From: Gavia stellata
Taxonomy: Eukaryota; Chordata; Aves; Gaviiformes; Gaviidae
DNA: 64,000 bases
NCBI RefSeq assembly: GCF_030936135.1
Contig: NC_082618.1
Span: 4,142,034 to 4,206,033 of the forward strand
Reading direction: 5' to 3'
This document shows positions 51,601-62,790 of this stretch, in pieces (position 1 is the first letter of the stretch; every line of letters begins with the position of its first letter). The position numbers and the translations under genes are program-made. The notes beneath the pieces were generated by a model. The model was given only the letters and a program-made list of their open reading frames with translations. It was not told where the DNA came from and did no database searches.

Positions 51601-54600
51601 CTTCTTGAATTCTTGGTAACAGTTCAGAAGTTTTTTTTTCCCTAAGTGAGAAATTCTGGGCTGAGGAGAAACTTGACTTCTATAGCTGCCTTTTGTTATA
51701 CCTTCAAATATTTCATTTTAGTATTACTAACTTGGCAGTTCAATATAGAAGGCCCAAGGTTGTCCTCCTCTAGTGAAGCATGAAAGGAAGTAACAGCATC
51801 TTTTAGTCCCTCCAAAGAAGATTCCTCCTAATGATTCATTTACTTATGGACTGCTGGACATAGATGGGAAGGTAAAATAAAATGGAAGAAGGTTTTTACT
51901 GGGAAGGAGGAATGCCCTTCAGCTTCTAAAGTTATTATTGAAGTTGTAGATGTTGAAAGCTCCCATCCTATGGGACAGAGAGACCTTTTTGATGCTGTGT
52001 CAGTTTCAGCTCTGGAAATACCAGAGTGCTTGTCGGGCAGTTTTTAATTCCAGCAGCTTAAATCATATTCCAATATGTTGCAGTAATATCCAGCTCATGC
52101 TGTTGCTGTGGGGGAAAAAAGTCACTGTCTAGTTTGGACTTAATAGAAAAAGCTTTAGTGGAAGCCTGTCTAGTCTTGAAAGTTGCAACATGGTGTTAGA
52201 ATTAAGTCCTTCTTACCCATGTACACTCTCTGCCAGAGGTCCAGGCATAATAACAGACTTCTACTAAGCCCTATTTATTACAGATTGAGTTCTGTAATAG
52301 TTAATTACTTTCCTTTTTTATAAAGCATCTTCACCAACATGTTTTCAGACTAGCTGGAGTGAAGATTAACAGTTCTATAACTATCCTGAAGAAATGCCAG
52401 CATGTTGTTCATTACTGAAATATGCCTTCTTCTATTTTGTAGTTGACAAGAATGGTGATGTCTGCATTTCAATTCTTCATGAGCCTGGAGAAGACAAATA
52501 TGGCTATGAAAAACCTGAGGAACGCTGGCTTCCCATTCACACAGTGGAAACTATAATGATTAGTGTTATTTCTATGCTGGCAGATCCCAATGGCGATTCT
52601 CCTGCTAATGTTGATGCAGCGGTAAGATTTTTCTTGGTCTGCCAGTTGTCTTCAGTGTAGAAACCTAAACTTGCAATGGAGTTTTGCTTCTAGTTTGACC
52701 AACAGTACAATAACTTACGGAAGAACCTTTTATATCACAGGCTAAGGCTACCTTTTTGTTGCGAAAAGCAGTCATTTGTGGCACAGTATTACTAGTTAGC
52801 CCTGGGAAACTTCTTACAGATTGCAAGGGAAAGATGCTGTCAAATTCCATAGGCAGTGGTTTAATTTCTCCTATGCAATAATGCATTTATTTATAGTAAA
52901 TAATATGCACAGAGGTACTTAATCGGTAAACTTCATCTGCTTTAGTCTTAAAAAAAATTCAAGGAAGCTGGCTGTAAAATCCTGTGTGGCTATATACACA
53001 TAGCAATTACAACTGCTGTTAAGTTTAGCTGCAGAGTTAACGTATTTGAAACCTTTTTTAGTTCCAAGTATGTTATTAGTATAATGCAGCAAAACTTTTG
53101 TCTTGGAAATTATATAAGCTGTTAAGATTTATTGATTTGAATGGAAGAAGAAAATGTGGTGGGGGTCCCTGAGTAAAATTATGTTGTGACTTTGCATCCA
53201 CCTCTCTACAGCAGTCTTCCCAAGTCATGGATTAAAGCAGTAGGTTTGACTGTAGGTCTGTGCTTTGAGAATGTACTTGAAAGCTTCACCAGGCATCTGG
53301 CCTTCAAGTCTGGAGGAAGTGTTGCCCCAGATTAGAATGACTGGCTAAGGGTTGAGGAAGAATGACCTGGTTTATAGTCAAAGACCAGGATGAATCTGCA
53401 GTAAGGATTCTGTCTTAAGCGAGTTGCAAGTGTTTCATGCAGCACAGTGTTTCTAGAGTGTGGGCTATTCTGCATGGGTATATAAACACAGCTATCAGCT
53501 CTCTAAAAGAGCTGCGTTTATAGCAGAATAGCAATTAGACTAATAACTATTTGTGGTGAGGAGAGAAAAAATTCTCAGTTCTGAGGGGAGTAGGGTAACA
53601 GACTTCAGGTCCCCTTTATCTGCGGTACACCAGCATACTTTCCTTTGAATTACTCTAGAATTGCAGTTCAGCAGTGACTAATACATTATATCCTCTCTCA
53701 AAAGAGAGGTTCTAGGTCTTTTAACTAGGATAGTGAGGAAAAGGAAGATGGTAATCGGAGGATGCAAAGTTTTCTAGAAACATATTAACCTGCTCTGTCA
53801 AGCTAGCTATACCTTCCCAAAGTGGGTGGGAGTTTATTTTCCTGAAGCCTTTGATCTACTGTGCTGTTAGTATTTCCAAAGGTGTTTGAGCTCTGCTGAA
53901 AAATCATCATCATGGGAATAGTCTCATGTGGAACAAACTTGATGGGAAGAAAAACAAACACAAAAAGTTGTAGTGAAGAATTCCCTCATTTAACATCCTT
54001 TTTGAGTGTTGGACCCCCTCTTCTTGTGTCATGTAACTGGTGGAAACAAATACCCAGGACACATGGATATTTTCTGCTCGCAAACCTGAGAGCACTGGAA
54101 GGAGCAAGTTATTAATTAAATGCTAAAAGTACAATTAGAATTCCTCAGTTTACAAACTCATGTATGTTGAATGTAGCTGACCTAACACTGGAGAGAGCTT
54201 GTACTTTAGCTATACTTGTCACCTTCCTAGCATCACAAGCTTTTTAATCTTTCTGTATTGTGCCCCACTCTCTGCCAGCCACTTCAGGAGTGCTCCCCTG
54301 CCCCTCTGAAAGAGAGGTGTTAGAAAACTATGAATTTATTTACCTAAACATTAGGGTAATGGTTGAAAATGTCTTAAGGAAACAGCATTTTCTAGCCCAG
54401 CTTGAAGAACAAAAACTTAAGTCCAAATCTGACTGTGAGGACAGTACTGAGACATCACTTTGGATGCTAGGAACTATTTTTTTCACTGTGGTATTAGATG
54501 TTTCAAGTAACTTTTAAACTTAAGGTGCTGCTTGAGCAGCTTACCCTCTCCTGCTGGATTGTAGATTGCATCCTCTTCATATTAACCAGAACATACTCAT

Positions 54601-56411
54601 CAGGGTAACGAGGAATCGAAGGCTCATGCTTTATTCTGAGCTGCTATCAAGATGTCTTCTACTTGGTTTACTAAGTACAGTTTACTGCAGCAACAGTATT
54701 TGGCAGTTACTAAAAGATACTTTGTCTGCTTTCATTAGTTTCTGGTTTTAAGTGAGTCTAGAGAGTATGGTGTTACAGGCAGTTCACAGCGTTATAGGAG
54801 CAGGGGATATACTCGCTTCCTGGAAAAACGAACGACGTATGTTGAAGTACTGTCTCTTGGAGTGGGAGAAAAATGAGGGATAGGAGCCTGAATAGATACT
54901 GTGAGAAGCAAATAGAGCAGTTCATGACCTAAAATAAGAGTTTTGGAGAGATTGCTGTTGAATTGGAAACTTCGCTTGCTATTCAACTCTGAACACTTGC
55001 TTCATAGAACTACAAATATAAAAAGTAGAAACAAAAACTAAGAATTTGAGGCTAGGAGGGCACAAATTCAATGCTTTTCTTGGCCTTAAGCCATCTTGTG
55101 TAAGCTGTCTTATGTCCCAGTCCAAGGAACCAAATGCTTACTGTATTACTTGCTGAAAAAGAACAAATTAATTAGTAGTCCTATTTGTGCTTTCACTGGA
55201 AAGATAAGACATGCCGGGCTTTACAGCATGCTGACTGGCTAGGTGAGCTTGGAGGTGGTGAATGTTAGGATATACTAGTTACCCTAATTTTCTCTCACTC
55301 AAATGTGCTACAACCTTCATTGTAAGTAGGGGGTGAAAAGGTGTTGCATACTAGGTTGCTTCAGGTAAAACAGTGTGGGTTTTTAACCCCTGCAGTAAGA
55401 ATATATTGCTTATATCAAAAAATTAAGAACTGTAGAACTTACTTCATTAAATGAGGGGTTCTTCACATTTTCCCACCACTTCCTTGGCAGTATCCAGCAC
55501 ATCAAGCTTAGTCACAGTGTATGATGCTCCTGTGCTTTCAACTGAGCTTGTCATGAGGCTGGCACAAAAAAACTTAAAACTGGCTGTGCTTTTCCTGTGG
55601 GATTTGGTGATACCACGGTGTGCGTATCTCCAGGTTCAGACTTACCTCTTGCCTCTCCTACTGTTCATCTTTATCTTTGTTCTTCATCTGTGTAGTTCTG
55701 AAATTGGAGACCATTCCTACAGTTGTGCTGAGTATTCTGTTAAGGTCTTCCTCACAAAGCCAGTATCTTGCAGCTGTATCTAACTAGGAAGTGTTTTCTT
55801 TCTAAGGACGCTGCTGTGCCTCTCCTGAATACTGTGACTTCTGTATTTCTCTCCCAGAGCGTCCTGGCTAGATTGAAGGGGAGTTGAAACTGTCCTAAAA
55901 ATCACAGAATAACTACTGCTCCATGGTAGCTGTGTACTGTTTTTTATCACTGTGGTTAAAAACATTTTCTCTAACCCATAACAATAGCTTGTCTACAGTT
56001 TGAGTTTGCTGCTACTTTGCAGGCTGAAGTAAATAGATTTTGGCCTAGACATGGTGAAATATTGGTAGCCACCAGGTTAGTCTTGGAGTATGCCTAAAAT
56101 CCAAGGAAAGGCTGTGTCCTCACTGTCTTATTGAGCAGCTTGCATAGAAACCCAGAGCAAGCTTTCAAAAGTCCTTAATGTCACAAGTTTTCTGTGACTA
56201 GCCCAATGACTGTAAACAAATTTTAGGTGTTGACTAGATGGCTAATCTCTAAAAACACTGAGTCTTCCTAGAACTTGTATGCTGTTATAGGACTGACATC
56301 TGAAGGCTGTCTATTCAATTACAGAAAGAATGGAGAGAAGACAGAAATGGAGAATTTAAAAGAAAAGTTGCCCGCTGTGTAAGAAAAAGCCAAGAAACTG
56401 CTTTTGAGTGA
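33619..56411 (+). CDS. UBE2G1: Ubiquitin-conjugating enzyme E2 G1 (complete, five coding exons)
   Basis: Five coding exons (46, 103, 98, 179 and 87 nt) splice into 513 nt, 170 residues plus TGA, the length of human UBE2G1, with a sequence that appears identical to the human protein as I know it. UBE2G1 accepts ubiquitin from E1 as a thioester and passes it to substrates with E3 ligases. It is known to extend Lys48 chains, for example with cullin-RING ligases such as CRL4-CRBN. The HPN motif (IWHPN) is split by intron 3 after its Asn codon begins, and the active-site Cys is in NGDVCISIL (residue about 90). The acidic-loop insertion between Cys and the conserved Trp ([17 protein letters not shown]) marks the UBE2G/CDC34 subclass. 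The start ATG ([10 protein letters not shown]) has A at -3. The gene spans 23 kb of coding region with a 14.5-kb first intron, and its promoter is a large CpG island. Confidence 0.98.
33665..48157 (+). other. UBE2G1 intron 1
   Basis: Intron of 14.5 kb. The first 1.35 kb belongs to the CpG island, with long G runs (about 34467-34477 and 34526-34542) capable of G-quadruplex formation. The rest (35020-48157) is AT-rich; I found no exon, RNA gene or well-preserved transposon. Poly-A, poly-T and simple AT tracts are present (for example 36130-36142, 37158-37172, 39270-39282). Confidence 0.75.
34830..34839. promoter_or_regulatory. Perfect NRF1 palindrome in UBE2G1 intron 1
   Basis: GCGCATGCGC is the full NRF1 consensus. 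It lies 1.2 kb downstream of the canonical start codon, inside the CpG island. It could mark an alternative transcription start or an intronic regulatory site. Confidence 0.6.
48158..48260 (+). CDS. UBE2G1: UBE2G1 coding exon 2
   Basis: Exon of 103 nt, acceptor TTTCCTACACAG and donor GTAAGT, phase 1 to phase 2. It encodes [20 protein letters not shown] followed by [15 protein letters not shown], the beta-1/beta-2 part of the UBC fold. Confidence 0.98.
48949..48970. repeat. T-run followed by A-run (snap-back palindrome)
   Basis: A run of about a dozen T is followed directly by nine A. It can form a hairpin with almost no loop and is prone to slippage and sequencing error. Confidence 0.85.
49006..49440 (-). 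mobile_element. Possible ancient, diverged CR1-like LINE fragment
   Basis: ATAGAGGTTATATGATCATC followed by TAGTCTAGCTCCTGGG resembles the reverse complement of a CR1 3' region, in which phrases like 'GATCATCTAGTCCAAC' are common. The following 400 bp loosely resembles further antisense CR1 3' sequence (AAGAAATACTGCTTCTAATTG). Divergence is high, so this is a pattern-level impression and not an alignment. Confidence 0.35.
51289..51386 (+). CDS. UBE2G1: UBE2G1 coding exon 3
   Basis: Exon of 98 nt, acceptor TGATTCCCCAG and donor GTAAGA, phase 2 to phase 1. It encodes [20 protein letters not shown] and then [12 protein letters not shown]. The P-x-x-P-P and HPN motifs are structural hallmarks of E2 enzymes. 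Confidence 0.98.
51387..52442 (+). other. UBE2G1 intron 3
   Basis: Intron of 1.06 kb with a clear donor (GTAAGA) and a pyrimidine-rich acceptor. Nothing else is recognised. Confidence 0.85.
52443..52621 (+). CDS. UBE2G1: UBE2G1 coding exon 4 (active-site cysteine)
   Basis: Exon of 179 nt, acceptor CTATTTTGTAG and donor GTAAGA, phase 1 to phase 0. It contains the catalytic Cys (NGDVCISIL), the extended acidic loop ([17 protein letters not shown]), then [20 protein letters not shown] and [11 protein letters not shown]. Confidence 0.98.
52622..56324 (+). other. UBE2G1 intron 4
   Basis: Intron of 3.7 kb, AT-rich. No gene, RNA or recognisable repeat is identified. Confidence 0.8.
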
Positions 56412-56448
56412 CACTTATTCAGCAGCTAGTAGCTTCACTTTTTTCAGG
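56325..56448 (+). CDS. UBE2G1: UBE2G1 exon 5 (C-terminus, stop codon and start of 3'UTR)
   Basis: Acceptor TCAATTACAG is followed by 87 coding nt ([20 protein letters not shown], then KSQETAFE) and TGA at 56409-56411. The exon continues for 37 nt of untranslated sequence and then meets a strong donor (TTCAGG then GTAAGTAT), so the 3'UTR is interrupted by an intron. Confidence 0.95.
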
Positions 56449-56865
56449 GTAAGTATCCTTCTAAAGGCAAGTCAGTTACCTAAGTTGAGGATTTCCTGCC
56501 TAAGTGTTGCAGAACTATTTTTTTCCCTCAAAAGCTCAAAAAACCCCCTCAAACAACCAACCTTTCTTCTCAGCTGCATAGTCTCAGTGGATTTCTTCGG
56601 CTGTATGTGATAGTAAAGACTAAAAGAATTTTCAAGTGCAGTAACAGCCCTTTCTGCCAAGATTGGGGAACTTCTCTAGTACTCTTGCATTTATGCTGTT
56701 CAAAAGTTGAAATTCTCTTTATTATTCAGTATGTATCCTGCTTTATTAATAGTGCTTAGGGGTTACTAGAGCTGTAATTGAGGGGAGTAATCATTCTTTC
56801 ATATTCATTATTGTGAAGAACACTTGTTTGAATCTTAGCAAGACAGGATGCTTTATCTCAAGTTC

Positions 56866-56883
56866 ATATATATATATATATTT
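56866..56883. repeat. (TA)n microsatellite
   Basis: An uninterrupted alternating AT tract of about 18 bp in the 3'UTR intron of UBE2G1. Confidence 0.9.
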
Positions 56884-57578
56884 ATGTGGAGTTTATCTTG
56901 CAGATGTTGGTGGCACGTTGCATGTAGGTTTTAAATAAGACTTCAGTGAAGTTGTTAGGAACCATTCGGAAAGGATTGCTTCAGGTATCTATGGGAAGTT
57001 TAATAGAAAGTCTACTAGCATATTAGAAAGGATCAAGTTGAGACATTGCCCATCAATAATATCAAGAACGGTCATGTTTTCTTCAGCAGCCCCAAAAACT
57101 TTTTACTGGGGAAGGCTAAGGAATAGCTTCAGAAAAACAGCTATATTCTACTTGGAAACTGAACTGTAGCATATCTGAGAGCCTGGACAAGTTTTGACTT
57201 GAGAGTAGCTGATGTGATACTTACGCTTTATGCCACCCATTTAAAAATGAGCTTCTGAGTCAAGATAGTAACTCTAATTTGAACAATCCCATCCTCATTT
57301 TAATGGGACTTTTTTTTAAATATAATAAGCTCTTGTGGAAAGCTCTGTATTAAAATGTGGTCCTTATACCTGGCCTTTGGTCACTTTAATCTTGTTATAC
57401 CAAGGAAAAACTTCCTTAACTAGCTAATAATTTCCCTCTCTTGCTTTTCAAAGCAAAACAGAGCTTCATGTTGAAGCTGCCCTTTCTTAATGGTTAGTTT
57501 GGCAAATAAACTCCTCTGACCCGTTTGGCTGGAGCAGCCCAAACCCATATGTACTAATTAGCTTCAGCATATAAAACT

Positions 57579-57598
57579 GGGGGGCGGGGGGGGGGGGG
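57579..57598. repeat. G homopolymer with one C
   Basis: About 20 bp of G interrupted once by C, within AT-rich intron. It could form a G-quadruplex and is likely polymorphic in length. Confidence 0.9.
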
Positions 57599-58728
57599 AA
57601 GTACAGCACTGTATGTAGTTTAAAGGGGTTGTACTGTCAGAACAACTAGAACAGTTTACTCAATGCTCCTGCTATTAGTTTTTCTTCCCCAAGGTTGTAC
57701 AGGAGGTACTCCCTTTCTTACACTTTTGTAAGAATGGTGGAGCTTGGGGGTGGGGGAAGGCTCCATCTATGACAAACTAGTACTGCAGTATCTCTTCTCT
57801 GCAGAAGTGCTTTGATTGAACGGAACTTTCTCCAGTATACAGAAAGCATGAAAATGCTTCATGTTGGTCAAACAACTAAGCAAAGGAACTGAATGCCTTA
57901 TACAACTGCTTATAACTAGAGTGTAAGAATTGCTAATGCAGCTGACAGTTTTTTCTGTCTTAGAGGAAGGGAGTAACTGTGAGTAATGCTCCAGAGTATC
58001 CTTAACTAACCTCTGCTCTGTTGCCATGTTAAACTTGGCCATAATGAAACAATGCTCAGACAAATATTTTAAGTAATCGGCTGTGTTGCTTTTTTGGAAG
58101 GCAAAAGCTTTTCTAAGTCCTGGTGACTCCCCCTCAATAAGTGATGGGCAATGAATTGGATGAGAAGGGGCCACAGAGCTGGCTTCAAACAAGCACAGTC
58201 TGACTTGGTAACTGTGGTGGTGTTGCTTAATGAAGCACTGCTGTGCTATTTTGTACTGCACTTCGCTGTTGAAGCAGCATCCATCATTCATAGTAAGTGA
58301 TACATGGAAGTTTCAATGATAAATCTGCAAGTTTTTAGCCCTATGTGTGAATAATCAAATACTTATACACTATGCACTTGACAAGCAATGTGAGTAACAG
58401 GAGCCTGAAAGTCTGATAGTTGAGCTTGGATATGCAGTATGCAGCACTAACTCAAGTCTTTATCAGGTGATAATTTTGGATTTATGCATCTTCTGTTTAG
58501 AGGTATGTAAAGTTCTTGAACAAGTAATGATTATCTTCCTTAGCTTGAAACACTGCTTAGCATCTTTAAAATAAAACCCCTCATCATCCTCAATTATTTT
58601 AATAACTGTGATTTCTTTGTAGGTCTCCAATTGAGAAACATGGCACTGTTTTTTTTCCTGCACTCTACCCACCTATTGCTGGACTTCTGTTGTTACAAGT
58701 TGGCAAACACTGGCTGGAACTGGGCTGC

Positions 58729-58734
58729 AATAAA
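58729..58734 (+). terminator. UBE2G1: Proximal polyadenylation signal of UBE2G1
   Basis: Canonical AATAAA (GGCTGCAATAAAACATG) about 106 nt into exon 6. Its use would give a very short 3'UTR. Confidence 0.5.
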
Positions 58735-58844
58735 ACATGCCAGTTATCAATGCTGACAAGAGCCTAACAAGTGCCAACACAAGATGATTACGCATTTTGA
58801 AATCTAATGAACTGCTTTAACCTTCAGGAAGAATTGTAAAGATG

Positions 58845-58852
58845 TGTACATA
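58845..58852 (+). promoter_or_regulatory. UBE2G1: Pumilio response element in the UBE2G1 3'UTR
   Basis: TGTACATA fits the Pumilio consensus UGUAHAUA. It lies downstream of the proximal polyadenylation signal, so only longer transcripts would carry it. Confidence 0.4.
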
Positions 58853-59009
58853 GCACAACATGATCCGGATAATATATATACTGTTCATGTACATCCACAA
58901 ATACACATTGTACCAAATAATGCTGTCTGTAGTTAGGAATAGAATCGTGTAAATTCTAAAGATTTTAGCAGGTTTCTCTCTCCCTATTCATTGTTTCCTA
59001 TCAGTTTTT

Positions 59010-59026
59010 AAAAAAAAAAAAAAAAA
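59010..59026. repeat. Poly-A tract
   Basis: Seventeen or so A residues followed by CAACAACAAC within UBE2G1 exon 6. It could cause internal oligo-dT priming in cDNA data. Confidence 0.9.
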
Positions 59027-59354
59027 CAACAACTTGTGAAGCATGTCAAACTAAAACCAATTAGGATAAAGTTGTTTGGTTTTTTCCCAACTTTAATTTT
59101 CCTTTGACCCACTGAGGCTTAATTAAAATCTCTTGCTTATTAAAGCTTAGTATCTCTCTTTTGGTTTTTGGAAATGTGCTCCCTTTTATTTCCCTCATCA
59201 GAACTTAAAATTTTCCTAATTAAACCCTGAAAGGATTTGCTATCAATTACTTGTGTCTTCTTTTTGATGACCTTTGTAGTCTCAAAGGTGCTTTATTTTT
59301 CTTCCCACACCTTTTTTTAACCCAATTGCACATACTTCTTGAATTGGGTATAGC

Positions 59355-59360
59355 AATAAA
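59355..59360 (+). terminator. UBE2G1: Second polyadenylation signal of UBE2G1
   Basis: AATAAA in TAGCAATAAAACTGG. A candidate intermediate 3' end. Confidence 0.4.
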
Positions 59361-61813
59361 ACTGGCCATGGAGCACCCTTGAGCAGCCTGCTGGATTTTT
59401 AACTTCCAAGGGACTTGAGTGCTTTCATTTGGAAGTTCAGTTGACTAAGTTAGTCCAAGATAGGAATGAGCTGCTTCTTAGGGGTGATTTTTTTTTTTTT
59501 GCCTTTTTCATTGCCTGTTTGTGGGGTGGGGTGTGTGTGGGGAGGCTGGTTTTTTTCTCAAGGTTGAATTCAAGCATGCACAGCTGTAGGCTTTCAAATG
59601 ACTAACTTCTGGGTTTGGTATCAAAAATAGTTTCCCTCCTTTTCCCTTTTCTCTCTTCTGTGGCCCTTCATATTCTTTGCCTTCTACTTCAGAATTTTCC
59701 TCACCTAATGTACAAAGAAAATTGCGATGTATATTTTCATGTAATTTGATTTTTGGAATTCTGTCACCTTCTGTAGTGAGTTCTTCCAAAATATAATTTT
59801 TTCCAATAATAATGTGTCAAACTGGCTGTCTTGAGTATCTAAATAGGAAGGGTAACTACAGTTGGAGCACAACTTACCTGAACATCTTCAACAACATAAC
59901 ATCAGCAAACACTTGTTGAATTGGATATACTGTATTTAATCTTGAAATAATTAAAAAGCAACGGAAACACACACCTTTCTTCCTATTGGAACCATCTTTG
60001 GTCCTCCAGTGAGCAAATACTAATCTCAGAGTATCTGGTAACAAGAGTTTTCCAAGCCTACCTGAAATACCTTTACTGAAGAAACTTTATACAGGAATTT
60101 GCAACTACTTGGCTGTTCTCTGCTCTGTCACAGGTTTACCACAGCTTTTAACAGCAGAGAGTAATCCACTAATAAGCAAGAGTTCCAGTGTTAGAGTCAT
60201 CTTAGAAGAAGCCTTCAGTACTAATTTGCTTTGTTTCAGGTTGCTGTGCCACATGCATACACTAAAAGGTGTATATTACAGGTTTCTTGAGCGGTGGGCT
60301 GGGGTGGAAGGAGATGACAGTTACTAGTGGCAATACAGCCGTATGGGATGAAAAAGCCATTTAGTAAGTGTAAGATGACTTACAAGTAAAGGTATTGCTT
60401 CCTCCTACAGGTGTTATAGATAACATAAATGTGTTTAATGTCCACACTTACATATTTGGTAACTAATTACTTTGAGAAATCATTAGTTATATTTGCTTTT
60501 AATTGGATAGCCTGCTTGTGTAGGCAGGCAGATGCGTGCAGTACTTCTGAGCTATTAATGCCTAGACACAATAACTGATTTTAGTTCCAGTTTGAGTGCT
60601 TGTCTAAAATTGCTTGGGAGGAGGTTTCTTGCTCACCAGCTGGCTACCCTTTTTCACTTATCTAAGAGTTGGGACTGCAGACTCTGAGGAGCATGGTGCC
60701 ATTCTTTCCATAAACAAAACATGGGGAAGAAGGTACTCTTCCTAAACCTAGCAGTGGACTTCTTCCCCAGGGGCTGCCCTTCCTTTTCCCTTTTCACAGT
60801 GTATCTAAAGAGCTGGCAGCAATTCAAGATAATTGGTACTTGCTGCTTTCAGCAAGTTCAACAGTGTTTTCTGTTTTGTCTTCCTAAGTAACACATACAG
60901 TTCACAACTGACTCATCTGTAAGCTTCACAAAATAGTTTAAATCTTTATTGTTCTCCAGAAGAGATGCATGTTTGTTCTTTAAGGGGTAGGCTGGGCAAC
61001 GTTAGTCTTGCATCAGTGGTAGGGAAGAACTGTTAATTCCACAGCAGTGTTGGTTCCCCTCTTTGTAAATTATTAAAATATAAACCCACTGCTGTTTGGC
61101 TTACCCAGATGGTTTGTGATTCCACGTGACCCAGATATTCCAATGGCAGGAGCGTTACTGTGAGATACTGTTAAGATGTACAAGCTGCAGGTATGGCTCA
61201 TGCCCAGTGACTTAATGAAGGAGGCAGCTGGTGCCAAATGTCCAGGTTGTAGAAAGCCTCTGGCAGGCGTAGAAATGGCCTATTTAACTTTTTTGTGATC
61301 ACAGTTGGCTTTTTGTTTCTTGCCCCACACGTGAAAGGGAGAAATGTGCTTAGCCTCACGATAGGAACACCATTGAAGAGATGCAGTACATACGAGTAGT
61401 ACTAGAATACTTGTTGAACAATCAAGTAAAACAGCGTTCTTACTCAGTTTCACTGATCTTGTATCTAGTTTGGTTTATGTAGGTTGTCAGTGTACTGGAT
61501 GATTAATTACACTTTTTCTAGTTTTCTGGAGCCTTGTCATTATGGCTGAGTTTTTGTGCTGTTTTTTCCCCCAACACATGGTGGCCTCCTTTCCAGATAA
61601 CACTGCATCAGTGGGGAAAAAGCAAAGAAAAGCATGGAATTTTAATAAATATCGAAGTATTATGGCCATCCTCATTCCTTTTTTCTATTTCTCTGTGCTG
61701 CCCCTTATGCATCAGAGAAGATCTCTGTAAAAATCAGAAGGGCTGTTCAGCTGTCATTCTAAAATTCTTTCCTGCTGTGATGCCTAGAAAATGCTTACTG
61801 AAACTAGACGATC

Positions 61814-61819
61814 AATAAA
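61814..61819 (+). terminator. UBE2G1: Distal polyadenylation signal of UBE2G1
   Basis: AATAAA (GACGATCAATAAACGG), the last canonical signal seen before the ANKFY1 promoter region. It gives a 3'UTR of about 3.2 kb, in line with the long mammalian UBE2G1 3'UTR. Another AATAAA lies at 61644-61649. Confidence 0.55.
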
Positions 61820-61840
61820 CGGAGAACATTAATGCTGAAG

Positions 61841-62790
61841 TGATTATAAGTGTATTTTGTTCTTTTGGTAGGCTGATGGGGGATGGACTTTTTATGGCGT
61901 CTGTACCATCTGGTGCACTGCTCTTGGTACAGTGCCATCGCAATGCAAACAGAGGAGCACCACAAGTCTTGTAATTCCTGTGCATCTTCAGAAGCATGTA
62001 CAAGTGATTTCAAACCAAACCAGAAGGTGCCTGGGTTTTAAAGAGAGGCTGTAATAAGACGGCTTCCTGCCCAGGCAGATCCTCAACAGAAGATGAGATT
62101 GCCGATTCCCCAGATGCAAAACATAGCAGTAGTTTGAAATCTGATCTCTGTTGTTACTCAGAAAGTCAAAACTAAATCTGATCAGGCAGTAATAACTGTT
62201 TCCTCACGGTTACTTGAGATGATCAATAGTGCCCATAAAACCGTGGTGTAAGTTAGGTACATAGCGAAGTCGTACACATTTGTCACTGAGCTGTGAAAAA
62301 TGAGACTGGTCACGTTTCATGATGTGTCTAGAAACTAGTCTGTGGCTCTGCTAGGTCTAGGCCCGGTTCTGGTTTCGCTTTTTATCCAACAGGCACATAA
62401 AACTAAGGTATGAGGCAGAGCAGCTTTTCAAAGATAGCTTAATGGTGAAGTCAGGAGAAAATTATGTCAGTAAAACAATACTGTGCATAATGCGTTCAAG
62501 CATTTATTTGAAATTTGCTTTTTAAAGCAAACAAAAAAAATAGCTGTTGGATCAGTGTAGGATATTTTGCTATTTCTGTTGTATTTAGGCAGGAAAGATG
62601 ATGAGCAATGCAAGCGGCTGAGGGTCAGCTCTGTTGTACACATGGCTTGAGAAAATGATCTTGGTCGTTGCCTATCTGAACGCTCAACCACAATTTTTAC
62701 CCACCGGGCACAGATCCAGTTGCCAGGACTGTTGACTCAGAAACAAAAGCCGTATGTGCACGAACCAAAGTAACAACAAGACAAGTAATA
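61841..62790. other. Intergenic region between UBE2G1 and ANKFY1
   Basis: About 950 bp of AT-rich sequence between the last UBE2G1 polyadenylation signal and the next CpG island. Nothing is recognised. The two genes are tandem, in the same direction and very close. Confidence 0.65.

Larger units (their letters stand above)
56449..58622 (+). other. UBE2G1: UBE2G1 3'UTR intron
   Basis: Intron of 2.17 kb lying entirely after the stop codon, from donor GTAAGTAT to acceptor TTTCTTTGTAG. It holds a (TA)n tract (56866-56883), a long G run (57579-57598) and an antisense frame of 174 codons (57767-58291) with no recognisable homology. Confidence 0.85.
58623..61840 (+). other. UBE2G1: UBE2G1 exon 6, main 3'UTR
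   Basis: After acceptor TTTGTAG the sequence GTCTCCAATTGAGAAACATG continues the 3'UTR that ends exon 5 (...TTTTTTCAGG), the same junction I recall from the mammalian transcript. No coding sequence is present. Polyadenylation signals occur at 58729, 59355, 61644 and 61814, so 3'UTRs of about 0.15 kb, 0.75 kb and up to 3.2 kb are possible. A poly-A stretch at 59010-59026 is genomic and not a tail. The right-hand end is inferred from the most distal signal. Confidence 0.75.
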
